Shown piece by piece: positions 1 through 6,624 of a stretch of 31,879 nucleotides of DNA. The notes beneath the pieces are model-generated. The model was not told where the DNA came from and searched no databases. It saw only the letters and a list, made by a program, of their open reading frames with translations. This stretch comes from Clostridia bacterium. GTDB taxonomy: Bacteria > Bacillota > Clostridia > Oscillospirales > CAG-272. The position numbers and the translations under genes are program-made. The stretch spans positions 1 to 31,879 of the forward strand of contig JAFQJX010000041.1 in NCBI GenBank assembly GCA_017397205.1, read 5' to 3'. The first letter of the stretch is position 1. The number at the start of each line of letters is the position of its first letter.

Positions 1-289
1 CACAATAGTGCATCCAAAACTGAAAAAGCAGCAAAACAGGGTGCTTTCAGACGTCTGTCTGTTCGTACAGGCGGCAACACAAGAGATGCGGCGACAAAAA
101 AGCAGCTGCAAAAGAAGCGGCAGCAAGAGAAACAACCGCAAGGCAAGCCAAGACGGGGCAGGGCGCCTCAAAATCTCCTTGTTTTTTTGCGGCTTGTCTT
201 GATTTTTTCATATTTTTTTGGTATTTTATTATTAATAGAAAATATCGTGTGTAGAATTACCATATTTTACCACTATGCAGGAGGCAGAC
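1..289. other. Region upstream of parB, no supported gene
   Basis: No convincing gene is seen here. Two plus-strand frames are open in the first 200 bases, but neither has a ribosome binding site, and their Lys/Arg/Gln-rich translations do not resemble ParA/Soj, the usual neighbour of parB. The last 90 bases are very AT-rich and probably hold the parB promoter, although I see no clean -35/-10 pair. If parA is present it must end before this window. Confidence 0.5.
139..208 (+). terminator. Possible terminator of a gene left of the window
   Basis: CAAGGCAAGCC (139-149) pairs with GGCTTGTCTTG (191-201), giving 11 pairs with one G-U. ATTTTTT follows directly. The loop is long (about 41 nt), so the assignment is weak. 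Confidence 0.3.
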
Positions 290-1168
290 ATGAGCAAATT
301 ATCAGGACTTGGCAGAGGGCTTGGCGTCCTCTTTGACGACAACGCGCACGAAGCAGGCGACGAGGGCGGTACCAAGCTTCACTCCATACGCGTGGCGATG
401 ATTGAGCCGAACAGGAATCAGCCCCGTCAGCATTTTGACGAGGAGGCGCTGGCGCAGCTTGCCGCGTCCATTTCCGCACACGGACTGCTTCAGCCCATTC
501 TGGTGCGCCCCCTGCCAAACGACCGCTATCAGATTGTGGCAGGTGAGCGCCGTTGGCGCGCCTCCCGTATGGCAGGGCTGACGGAAATCCCCGCCATTGT
601 CCTTCGGGAGGGAGAAAAGGAAACCGCCGAGATTTCCCTCATTGAAAACATTCAGCGTGAGGACCTGAATCCCCTTGAGGAGGCGATGGCATACCGCGCC
701 CTGATGGACGGCTTTGGGCTGACGCAGGAGCGCCTTGCAGAGCGCGTTGGAAAGAGCCGCCCTGCGATTGCAAACGCCCTGCGCCTTCTGGACCTGCCCG
801 AGGAGCTTCTGCCCCTGGTCAAGGACGGAGCCCTGTCGGCAGGGCACGCACGTGCGCTCCTCGGCTGCAAGGACCGTGCCGTGATGGTGAAGCTGGGACA
901 GCTTGCCGCCATCGGCGGACTTTCCGTGCGTGAGCTTGAAAAAGAGGTCAAGCGCGCCAACCGCCCCGTAAGGGAAGCAGGTGAAAAGCCCTATCGCGTG
1001 GACTACGCCGCCGACCTTGCCTCCCGCATGATGACGCATCTCGGGCGCCGCGTGGCAATCTCCGACCGCGGTCCTCAAAAGACCGTGACGCTGTATTACG
1101 AGGACAACGAGGACCTGGAAATCCTCTTGACCCAGCTTTGCGGCGCAGATTTCCTGGACCAGATTTAA
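290..1168 (+). CDS. parB: Chromosome-partitioning protein ParB (Spo0J)
   Basis: ParB is a CTP-dependent DNA clamp that loads at parS sites near the origin, spreads, and recruits SMC; with ParA it segregates origins. The 292-residue protein is full length. The N-terminus (MSKLSGLGRGLG) is typical of chromosomal ParB. The CTP-binding box GERRWRA is at residues 85-91, the ENIQR motif at 119-123 and the HTH at about 143-168, followed by the dimerisation domain. I chose ATG 290 rather than ATG 275 because CAGGAGG (278-284) is placed correctly for 290 and overlaps the earlier codon. No ParA gene is present in the window. I did not find the canonical 16-bp parS palindrome by eye. The gene lies about 15 kb from dnaA, which fits an origin-proximal position. 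Confidence 0.95.
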   Translation: MSKLSGLGRGLGVLFDDNAHEAGDEGGTKLHSIRVAMIEPNRNQPRQHFDEEALAQLAASISAHGLLQPILVRPLPNDRYQIVAGERRWRASRMAGLTEIPAIVLREGEKETAEISLIENIQREDLNPLEEAMAYRALMDGFGLTQERLAERVGKSRPAIANALRLLDLPEELLPLVKDGALSAGHARALLGCKDRAVMVKLGQLAAIGGLSVRELEKEVKRANRPVREAGEKPYRVDYAADLASRMMTHLGRRVAISDRGPQKTVTLYYEDNEDLEILLTQLCGADFLDQI

Positions 1169-1345
1169 TAGGCAAGGCCACCCTGCCAAGCGCCGCTTCC
1201 CGCGCTCCCTGCTGCCGAGGGCAGCACGGGGTGGAGCCGCCTGGCGTGTGCGTTTTGCGATTTGCCCGAGGCGGAGCCCCCTTGTTGTTGCATTCGCACA
1301 ACGTCTGAAGGGCCGCCCTCCGCCCCACGTCAAAAGGAGATACTT

Positions 1346-2029
1346 ATGACACGACCCCTATTTTTGCTTTCGGGCTATTGGAAGGAGCTGTTTGTTGTGA
1401 ACGGGAGCGAGGAGGGCACTCTCCTCTCGCTTCTTCCCGTTATGATCACCGCCGTCTGCATCGGCGTCATGCTGGCAGGGATCTGGTTTACCCTGACGCG
1501 CGCGCTTGAGAGCTATTTTCTTTCGCACCTTGTAAGCGCCCCCGCGACGGAGCAGGGCACAACCCTTACTGAGATGGGGCTTGACCCCACCTCCAAAAAA
1601 GCCAGACTGCTGCTCTGGCTCTTGCGCCGCCCCTCCTGCTCACTTTACCGATTTATTTCGCACACCGAAAAGGTCCGCCACGACGAGGAGCTGTCCCGTC
1701 TTGCAGAGGGCACGTCGCCTGTCGCCACCGAGAAAGCACAAGAGAGCGGCGACGGAGATTCTTGCGAAGCACAGGACACCGCGCAGGACGTGCGGGCGCT
1801 CAAGCGCGCACGTCGCAGAGCGTTCCGCGAGGGCGCCCGTGGCTACACGCTGTCCCCCGACACCCGTTATTTTCTGCTTCCGGGCGAGATTGACCGCGCA
1901 CAGCAAAGAGCCAAGGACTTCGGCTCCTCCTCGTGGATGTCGCTCATCTATACGCTGCTCTTTTCCGCAGGCGTCTGGTTTGCGTTGCTGAACGTGCTGG
2001 ACCGTCTGGTTGCATTTTTCGTAGGGTAA
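1346..2029 (+). CDS. Two-helix membrane protein of unknown function
   Basis: The 227-residue product is not one I recognise. A hydrophobic helix at about residues 25-50 is followed by a roughly 130-residue hydrophilic, charged middle section (Glu/Asp then Arg/Lys-rich) and a second hydrophobic helix near the C-terminus (about 198-222). This predicts a protein anchored at both ends with a soluble loop. ATG 1346 is preceded by AAAAGGAGA, so the longer frame opening at 1262 is not needed. It follows parB after 177 bp and its stop is one base from the next ATG, so it is probably co-transcribed and translationally coupled with the phosphopantetheinyl transferase gene. No enzymatic motif is visible. 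Confidence 0.75.
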   Translation: MTRPLFLLSGYWKELFVVNGSEEGTLLSLLPVMITAVCIGVMLAGIWFTLTRALESYFLSHLVSAPATEQGTTLTEMGLDPTSKKARLLLWLLRRPSCSLYRFISHTEKVRHDEELSRLAEGTSPVATEKAQESGDGDSCEAQDTAQDVRALKRARRRAFREGARGYTLSPDTRYFLLPGEIDRAQQRAKDFGSSSWMSLIYTLLFSAGVWFALLNVLDRLVAFFVG

Positions 2030-2030
2030 T

Positions 2031-2654
2031 ATGGCAATACTGTATTTTGAAGCATGCGCCGCCGCACCCTATCTTGACGGCGCCAAGCGCGATCTGTTTA
2101 CAAGCCGCCTGCCCGAGGCAAGGCGGGCAAGAATTTCCTCCCCCCGACGTGAGGAGCGCCGCGCCCTCCGCGCGGCGGCTGAACGCGCGTTCCAGCGCGC
2201 CGCAAGGCGCGCGGGCGTGGACTATTTTTCCCTTGCCGTGGCATATACTGATTTGGGCAAGCCCTATGTTGAGGGGAGGCCCGACCTTGCCGTTTCCTTT
2301 TCCTACAGCGACGGCTATGCCTGTGCCCTGCTTGCCGTAGCGGAGGAGGGAGGCGCCTTGCAGGTGGGCGTGGATATGGAGCGCGACCTGCCGAACGAGC
2401 ACCGCGACGCGCTGGCGGAGCGCTATTTCTCCCCCGAGCGGCTTGCCGAATACCGCGCGGCGGACGCCGCCGAACAAAACGAAACCTTTCTGCGCCTTTG
2501 GGTGCAGACGGAGGCGGCAGTCAAGCTGACGGGACAGGGGCTGCAGGCGTGTCGGACGGACGCCACCGCGCCCTACGGAGCGACCCTGCGGCACACCCTT
2601 GACGGCGCCCAGTTTTTTGTGGCACTCGCCGCAAGTGAGCCGTTTTCGCTCTGA
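2031..2654 (+). CDS. Sfp-type 4'-phosphopantetheinyl transferase
   Basis: Predicted to transfer the phosphopantetheine arm of coenzyme A to a serine of acyl or peptidyl carrier proteins. The 207-residue length fits the Sfp superfamily. The magnesium-binding motif appears as GVDMER (residues 113-118; consensus GVDIE), and the second motif as W157, E161 and K165 (W-x3-E-x3-K). A GKPY segment (77-80) and the downstream SFSYSD stretch occupy the usual GKP and SHS positions, although the histidine of SHS is replaced by Tyr. It starts one base after the stop of the membrane-protein gene, indicating coupling. The carrier-protein target cannot be told from the window. No polyketide or non-ribosomal peptide genes are nearby, so a role on fatty-acid ACP is possible. 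Confidence 0.85.
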   Translation: MAILYFEACAAAPYLDGAKRDLFTSRLPEARRARISSPRREERRALRAAAERAFQRAARRAGVDYFSLAVAYTDLGKPYVEGRPDLAVSFSYSDGYACALLAVAEEGGALQVGVDMERDLPNEHRDALAERYFSPERLAEYRAADAAEQNETFLRLWVQTEAAVKLTGQGLQACRTDATAPYGATLRHTLDGAQFFVALAASEPFSL

Positions 2655-2659
2655 GCCCC

Positions 2660-2688
2660 TTGCAATATAAAAAAGAATATGCTACAAT
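2660..2688 (+). promoter_or_regulatory. Sigma-A promoter of the small Lys/Glu-rich protein gene
   Basis: TTGCAA (2660-2665), a 17-bp spacer and TACAAT (2683-2688), with TG one base before the -10 (extended -10). Transcription should start about 25 bp before ATG 2721. The -35 and -10 hexamers are identical to those of the promoter at 19707-19735. Confidence 0.8.
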
Positions 2689-2720
2689 ACTCTTGTAAAA
2701 ACCCGAAAGGAGTGTACCTG

Positions 2721-3182
2721 ATGAAGCTGTTTAAAAATCTGTTCACCCTGGCAACCCTTGCCGCAGTCGTTCCCTATAAGGTGACCGCAACCCCCGTCAG
2801 CGAGGAGGAGGGCGCCGCAAAGGATATTACCGTAGAATCCCTGACCTACCGCGTGGACGTGCTCCACAAGGAGGAGGGCAAGGACGGCGAGGTGAAAATC
2901 ACCGTTCCCGCCGAGGGCATTAAGCGCGTGATTGCATTCGTGCGCGGCAAGATTCCCGTAGTAAAGGAAGCCGCCGTACAGGTTAAGGACAAGGCAATCG
3001 CCCTCAAGGATAAGGCCGTTGAGTGCAAGGACAAGGTCGTCTCCCGCTTCCGCCGCGAGGAGGAGGCAGAGGAGGTACCCGAGGAGGAAATCACCGTTGA
3101 GGTGGTCGTCACCCCCGAGGAAACTGCCACCGAGACCGCCCCCGCCAAGAGAAAGTCCACCCGCAAAAAGACGACGGAGTAA
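2721..3182 (+). CDS. Small Lys/Glu-rich protein with KDKA repeats
   Basis: Unknown function, 153 residues. The N-terminus (MKLFKNLFTLATLAAVVPYKV) is basic then hydrophobic and could be a signal peptide or membrane anchor, with no lipobox cysteine. The middle section repeats a seven-residue unit three times (VKDKAIA, LKDKAVE, CKDKVVS, about residues 92-112), which should form an amphipathic helix. The C-terminal third is Glu-rich, then Pro/Thr-rich, and ends in a basic KRKSTRKKTTE tail. ATG 2721 is preceded by AAAGGAGT and follows a strong promoter; the in-frame ATG at 2679 lies upstream of the -10 and is rejected. It is transcribed as its own unit, ended by the terminator at 3196. The repeats recall stress or LEA-like helices, but that is only a resemblance. 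Confidence 0.75.
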   Translation: MKLFKNLFTLATLAAVVPYKVTATPVSEEEGAAKDITVESLTYRVDVLHKEEGKDGEVKITVPAEGIKRVIAFVRGKIPVVKEAAVQVKDKAIALKDKAVECKDKVVSRFRREEEAEEVPEEEITVEVVVTPEETATETAPAKRKSTRKKTTE

Positions 3183-3195
3183 TCCGAATGCAAAG

Positions 3196-3229
3196 CAAAA
3201 GAGCAAGCCGTGCGGCTTGCTCTTTTGCC
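3196..3229. terminator. Intrinsic terminator after the KDKA-repeat gene
   Basis: Sixteen-base arms: GCAAAAGAGCAAGCCG (3196-3211) and its exact complement (3214-3229). The 3' arm contains the T-tract, and TTT follows shortly. It carries the AAAGAGCA outer stem shared by other terminators in the window. Confidence 0.85.
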
Positions 3230-3308
3230 GTTTGGCTGAATTGCGACGTTTGCTGGCGTTCACCCCCACGCCTTTTCTTTTCTCACGCACCGTACAGAAA
3301 CTCGCCGT

Positions 3309-3324
3309 TCGTGGAACTCCACGA
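3309..3324. promoter_or_regulatory. Operator-like inverted repeat 1 upstream of the small HTH gene
   Basis: TCGTGGA-AC-TCCACGA is a perfect 7-bp inverted repeat with a 2-bp centre. It lies just upstream of the -10 TATAAT at 3346-3351, where it would cover the -35 zone. The half-site matches those of the second repeat (3355-3385). Confidence 0.65.
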
Positions 3325-3345
3325 GAGAACAAAGCTTGCAGTTCC

Positions 3346-3385
3346 TATAATAATTTCGTGGAACACCGATAAGGAATTCCACGAA
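3346..3385 (+). promoter_or_regulatory. -10 element and operator-like inverted repeat 2
   Basis: TATAAT (3346-3351) is a perfect -10 with no good -35. Immediately downstream, TTCGTGGAA (3355-3363) and its complement TTCCACGAA (3377-3385) form a 9-bp inverted repeat around the expected transcription start. The second arm runs into the Shine-Dalgarno sequence (AAGGAG, 3384-3389). Binding here would block the transcription start, and RNA folding of the repeat would hide the ribosome binding site. Confidence 0.6.
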
Positions 3386-3396
3386 GGAGTGTGGAT

Positions 3397-3639
3397 ATGG
3401 ACATCAACAGCGCCATTATAAAAAGGATTGAAGAAATCTGCGAGGAAAAGAAAATCAACGTTTGTGAAGCCGCGCTCGGCGGCGGAAAATCTCCGTCGGC
3501 GATCTACGATCTGTTGAAAGGCAGAACGAAATGCCCTAAGGTTTCAACCGTCAAGGCGTTTTGTCAGGGCGCGGGCATCACCCTGTCGGAGTTCTTCGAT
3601 AAAGAATATTTTAATGATTTCGAAGACGGAACCGTATAA
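3397..3639 (+). CDS. Small XRE/Cro-like HTH regulator
   Basis: The 80-residue protein is little more than a helix-turn-helix domain: a helix at about residues 4-20 (SAIIKRIEEICEEKKINV), an ALGGGKSPSAIYDLLKGR recognition segment (about 26-46) and a TVKAFCQGAGITLSEFF tail typical of Cro/CI-type proteins. It has no partner domain. ATG 3397 is preferred over the in-frame GTG 3391 because AAGGAG at 3384-3389 is spaced 7 bp from it. Two inverted repeats with TTCGTGGAA half-sites flank its -10 element, so it probably represses itself (inference). A perfect hairpin terminator follows. No toxin or metabolic partner gene is adjacent. Confidence 0.85.
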   Translation: MDINSAIIKRIEEICEEKKINVCEAALGGGKSPSAIYDLLKGRTKCPKVSTVKAFCQGAGITLSEFFDKEYFNDFEDGTV

Positions 3640-3660
3640 TTGTTTTTGTGTTGCACAAGA

Positions 3661-3698
3661 AAAGAGCAGTCGCAACGGGCGACTGCTCTTTCATTTTT
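3661..3698. terminator. Bidirectional terminator between the HTH and GNAT genes
   Basis: AAAGAGCAGTCGC (3661-3673), loop AACGG, then the exact complement (3679-3691), followed by a T-rich run on the plus strand; the minus strand also ends TTTTCTT. It serves the converging HTH gene (+) and GNAT gene (-). Confidence 0.9.
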
Positions 3699-3729
3699 TG
3701 CTTCACAAGTGCCCGTGGCTCCCCACGCA

Positions 3730-4263
3730 TTACGCGCCGGAGTTCATCACCTTTTGGAAGCGGAACATTTCGCTCGGCCCCTCCTGCGGGTCACTCTCCT
3801 CGTCCTTGTCATAGAAAAACTCAACGATGTGGAACCCACATTTGTTGACGTAGAAATGGATGTTTCTCTTTTCAAAATAGGGGGTCACCGTTTCCCAGAC
3901 CTTGGTCTTGGGATAAAGCGCCTCAAGCTCCAGCCATGCGCCGTAGCCAATTCCCTTGCTATGATAGGCGGGAGAAACAAAGAGGATTTCAAGCTCGTTG
4001 TGCTGTGCTTCGGGGTCAATCTTAACAATCACCCCGCCAACGTTCTCCCCCTCGCAGACAATTCGGTAGGTGTCGTTTTTGGGGTCGTCAATGCACCCCT
4101 CGATGGTTTTGCGGGAGATGATTTCCCCATCGTCATCCATGTGGTCATCCCGCATTCCAAACTCCTCAAGCGCCCCGTATTTGAATGCCCATTGGTTGTC
4201 AAGGATAAACTGCTCTCTGTCCTCGGGCAAAAGGCGGGTGAGCGTAACCTTTGTGTTTTTCAT
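3730..4263 (-). CDS. GNAT-family N-acetyltransferase
   Basis: Predicted acetyl-CoA-dependent N-acetyltransferase of 177 residues. The diagnostic motif A region reads NELEILFVSPAYHSKGIGYG at about residues 89-108: the acidic beta-4 strand, then the pyrophosphate-binding loop (H-S-K-G-I-G). The C-terminal YFEKRNIHFYVNKCGF (about 128-143) matches motif B, where a conserved aromatic residue precedes the GF. The substrate is unknown; proteins like this act on small molecules or protein N-termini. ATG 4263 has a strong AGGAGG site. An AT-rich terminator hairpin sits directly between the promoter and this Shine-Dalgarno sequence, suggesting conditional expression through attenuation. The converging HTH gene shares its 3' terminator. 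Confidence 0.85.
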   Translation of the reverse strand: MKNTKVTLTRLLPEDREQFILDNQWAFKYGALEEFGMRDDHMDDDGEIISRKTIEGCIDDPKNDTYRIVCEGENVGGVIVKIDPEAQHNELEILFVSPAYHSKGIGYGAWLELEALYPKTKVWETVTPYFEKRNIHFYVNKCGFHIVEFFYDKDEESDPQEGPSEMFRFQKVMNSGA

Positions 4264-4328
4264 ATCTTCCTCCTAAAAAATATGCTCGGCATAACGCAAA
4301 AAAGCGTAATACCGAGCTCACTCGTCAT
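4260..4328 (-). CDS. Possible 22-aa leader peptide before the GNAT gene
   Basis: ATG 4328 opens a 22-codon frame (MTSELGITLFCVMPSIFFRR, then KI) whose TGA overlaps the GNAT ATG in an ATGA arrangement. It runs through both arms of the terminator hairpin (4284-4317), so a translating ribosome would melt the terminator. Its Shine-Dalgarno sequence (GGATAAG) is poor, which is the main argument against it. Confidence 0.25.
   Translation of the reverse strand: MTSELGITLFCVMPSIFFRRKI
4284..4317 (-). terminator. Terminator hairpin inside the GNAT leader (attenuator candidate)
   Basis: In the minus-strand sense GCTCGGTATTACGC (4317-4304) pairs with GCGTTATGCCGAGC (4297-4284) around a T6 loop: 14 positions with one wobble and one mismatch. 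ATATTTTTT follows directly, and then AGGAGG of the GNAT gene. A strong intrinsic terminator between a promoter and the gene's own ribosome binding site is the usual geometry of transcription attenuation. Confidence 0.65.
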
Positions 4329-4409
4329 CTTATCCGACAGGCGGCCTGCAAGCGTTTGCCTGCGATCCCCTACACTACGGTGTACTGTCCTCCGATGGCT
4401 TACGGTACT

Positions 4410-4438
4410 ATGGTAACGCAAACGAGAGAAAAAGTCAA
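4410..4438 (-). promoter_or_regulatory. Sigma-A promoter of the GNAT leader
   Basis: On the minus strand TTGACT (4438-4433), 17-bp spacer, TACCAT (4415-4410). It would give a leader of roughly 140 nt before the GNAT ATG, containing the terminator hairpin. The leader between the two (about 4400-4320) has several short complementary segments but matches no riboswitch class I can name. Confidence 0.55.
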
Positions 4439-4451
4439 GCAAAAGCGCAAC

Positions 4452-4497
4452 AAAGAGCAAGAGTAAAAGGAAACAAATCCTTCTGTTCTTGCTCTTT
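4452..4497. terminator. Terminator of the RNase J transcript
   Basis: AAAGAGCAAGA (4452-4462) pairs with TCTTGCTCTTT (4487-4497); an inner stem AAGGA/TCCTT (4467-4471 and 4478-4482) stacks inside it. It lies about 265 bp after the RNase J stop, directly after the structured repeat element. Confidence 0.75.
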
Positions 4498-4613
4498 TCT
4501 GCTTGTATAAGGGTTTGGGCGGAGCTGCTCTGCAGCTCGTGTCCATCTTTGTATTTGACCGGACAAATGCGATGCTCGCACTTAGCGGTTTTTTCATATT
4601 TTCCGCTAAGAAC
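4498..4613 (-). repeat. Structured 3' element, copy A (after the RNase J gene)
   Basis: Minus-strand sense. It shares two blocks with copy B at 31641-31742: AGTGCGAGCATCGCATTTG followed by CCGGTCAAATACAAA (one difference in about 35 nt), and GCCCAAACCCTTAT followed by ACAAGCAGAAA. Predicted hairpins in order are CTTAGCGG/CCGCTAAG, TGCGA/TCGCA, and GAGCTGC/GCAGCTC. The last replaces an unrelated hairpin at the same place in copy B. Both copies lie in sense orientation downstream of a gene and end in a terminator. The surrounding stretch 4264-4761 otherwise holds the GNAT leader (4264-4438) and about 150 bp of RNase J 3' sequence with no gene, including a further wobble-paired hairpin at 4608-4636. 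Confidence 0.7.
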
Positions 4614-4761
4614 AGCACCCATTTGCGGCTGCTCTTTTGTTTTTTGTTTGCCCCTATGGGTGTTGCGCGCCCCCTTTTCTCGGCTTCCCGTGGGTTATAC
4701 GGGCGTTTTGCGGGGGGTTTTTAGGGGTTTTGCGGCTTCTCCTTGGGGAAACGCCTGTGCG

Positions 4762-6606
4762 TCAGGTGTCCAGCACGATGGGCAGGACCATGGGGCGGCG
4801 CTTGGTCTGGCGGTAAAAATACTTTTGCAGCTCCTCCCGCAGGGTGGTACGCAGGGCAGGGAGGTCGGGCGAGCGGCGGCGGATTTCCTTTTCCACGAGC
4901 CGCACCGTGAGTGCCTTGGCGCCCTCCATCAGCTTTTCTGCATCCTTATGGAATACGAAGCCCTTGGTGGTGATTTCGGGGGCGGAAACGATATATCCGT
5001 CATACGCGCTCACCGCGCAGGCAACCGTGACGATGCCGTCCTCCGCAAGATGCCTTCTCTCGCGCAGGACCACGCCGCCGACGTCGCCCACACCTGCGCC
5101 GTCAATGAACACCTGCCCCGCAGGGACGCTCTCTCCAAGATGCACGCCGCCGCGGTCCACCTCAACGACCTTGCCGTTTTCCGCAATCACGACGTTTGCC
5201 GAGGAGATTACCATCTGCTCCGCCAGCTCCTTGTGCGCGGCGAGGTGGCGGCTTTCCCCGTGAACGGGCATAAAGAATTTGGGTCTGACGAGCCCGAGCA
5301 TCAGCTTGAGCTCCTCCTGGCAGGCGTGCCCCGATACGTGCACCTCTGCCGTGCTGGTCTTGAATACACCCACGCCGTTTTTGGTCAGGGCGTTGATAAT
5401 CTTTCCGACGAGCTTTTCGTTGCCCGGAATGGGGTGCGAGGAAAGGACCACAAGGTCCTGTCCCGAGAGCTTGACCTTATCGTGCTCGCCGAATGCCATA
5501 CGGTACAAGGCGGACATGGGCTCGCCCTGGCTCCCCGTGGTAATCAGGCACAGCTGGGCGGGGCGGTATTTCTTCATTTCACCGATATCCACGAGCGTTC
5601 CCTCGGGCACGTGCATATAGCCAAGCTCGGTGGCGGCGCGCACGATATTGACCATGCTCCGCCCCATAATCACCACCTTACGGCGGTGGCGGACGGCGGC
5701 ATCAATAATCTGCTGCACGCGGTGGACGTTGGAGGAGAAGGTGGCGATGATGACCCGCTTTTCCTTATAATTTGAAAAAATGTATTCAATGGAGGAGCCC
5801 ACGGATTTTTCCGAGGGGGTGTACCCCGGGCGCTCCGCGTTGGTGGACTCGCCCATCATGAGAAGCACGCCCGCCTTACCGATTTCACCGATGCGGGTAA
5901 TGTCCATCATTTTTCCGTCAATGGGAGAGGTATCCAGCTTGAAATCTCCCGTATGGAACACCATTCCGACGGGGGTGCGGATTGCCAGCGCGCAGGCGTC
6001 GGGAATGGAATGATTGACGTGCACGAACTCCACGGAGAAGGCACCCAGCCGCACGGTATCTCCCGCGCGCACCACCTTGAGATTCGGCTTACTTGCAAAG
6101 TGGAACTCCTGGAGCTTGTTTTTGAGAATGCCTGCCGTCAGGGCGGTGCAGTAAACGGGAACGGGAAGCTCCTGCAGCACGTAGGGCAAGCCCCCGATAT
6201 GGTCCTCGTGCCCGTGGGTAATGACAATGCCGCGCACGCGGTCCAGGCGTGCCGTCAGGTACGAAATATCGGGAATGACAAGGTCAACCCCCAGCATATC
6301 CCCGTCGGGGAATGCCACGCCGCAGTCAATGAGCATGATATCGTCGCCGTACTCAAGGACCGTGAGATTCTTTCCGATTTCGCCCAATCCTCCAAGAGGA
6401 ATCACGCGAAGCGCGTGTGCGCCCCCCGCGTTCTTTTGTCCCTTGGACCTGTTGGAGGTGCCGCCCGTCGCCTTGCGCGCGGTGCCTGCGCCCGTCCTGT
6501 TCTTGGTCGCGGCGCCACTCGCCGCTCTTTGGTTGCTTGCGGCGCGGGAACGGTTGTAGCCCGTTCGTCCACCGCCGCCGTTGTTTTTGTTTTCAGCTTG
6601 CGTCAT
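4762..6606 (-). CDS. rnj: Ribonuclease J
   Basis: RNase J is a metallo-beta-lactamase/beta-CASP enzyme with endonuclease and 5'-to-3' exonuclease activity that matures and degrades RNA in Firmicutes. The zinc-binding motif HGHEDH is at residues 131-136. The beta-CASP part carries MGESTNAERPG, and the C-terminal half has the FMPVHGE segment. At 614 residues it is longer than B. subtilis RNase J1 (about 555), because about 65 low-complexity residues rich in Asn, Gly, Arg, Ala and Lys precede the catalytic core. Such a basic, disordered extension may bind RNA (inference). It starts 18 bp after the tail-anchored protein gene and probably shares its transcript. Downstream lies a conserved structured element and a terminator. 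Confidence 0.95.
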   Translation of the reverse strand: MTQAENKNNGGGGRTGYNRSRAASNQRAASGAATKNRTGAGTARKATGGTSNRSKGQKNAGGAHALRVIPLGGLGEIGKNLTVLEYGDDIMLIDCGVAFPDGDMLGVDLVIPDISYLTARLDRVRGIVITHGHEDHIGGLPYVLQELPVPVYCTALTAGILKNKLQEFHFASKPNLKVVRAGDTVRLGAFSVEFVHVNHSIPDACALAIRTPVGMVFHTGDFKLDTSPIDGKMMDITRIGEIGKAGVLLMMGESTNAERPGYTPSEKSVGSSIEYIFSNYKEKRVIIATFSSNVHRVQQIIDAAVRHRRKVVIMGRSMVNIVRAATELGYMHVPEGTLVDIGEMKKYRPAQLCLITTGSQGEPMSALYRMAFGEHDKVKLSGQDLVVLSSHPIPGNEKLVGKIINALTKNGVGVFKTSTAEVHVSGHACQEELKLMLGLVRPKFFMPVHGESRHLAAHKELAEQMVISSANVVIAENGKVVEVDRGGVHLGESVPAGQVFIDGAGVGDVGGVVLRERRHLAEDGIVTVACAVSAYDGYIVSAPEITTKGFVFHKDAEKLMEGAKALTVRLVEKEIRRRSPDLPALRTTLREELQKYFYRQTKRRPMVLPIVLDT

Positions 6607-6624
6607 AAGCGCTCCTTTTCTGCC

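Noticed and set aside
8..202. GTG-started 64-codon plus-strand ORF
   Set aside because: No ribosome binding site and the composition is unlike the neighbouring genes; it may be chance in intergenic DNA.
9..211. Minus-strand 53-codon ORF starting MKKSRQAAKKQ
   Set aside because: No Shine-Dalgarno sequence before the ATG and it runs through a likely terminator.
290..3400. parS site near parB, and the TCGTGGAACTCCACGA repeat as a parS
   Set aside because: The canonical parS core TGTTTCACGTGAAACA was not seen, and the repeat at 3309 lacks that core; it fits the adjacent HTH gene better.
4489..5775. 428-codon plus-strand open frame
   Set aside because: Antisense to RNase J and running through the 3' repeat element; no ribosome binding site.
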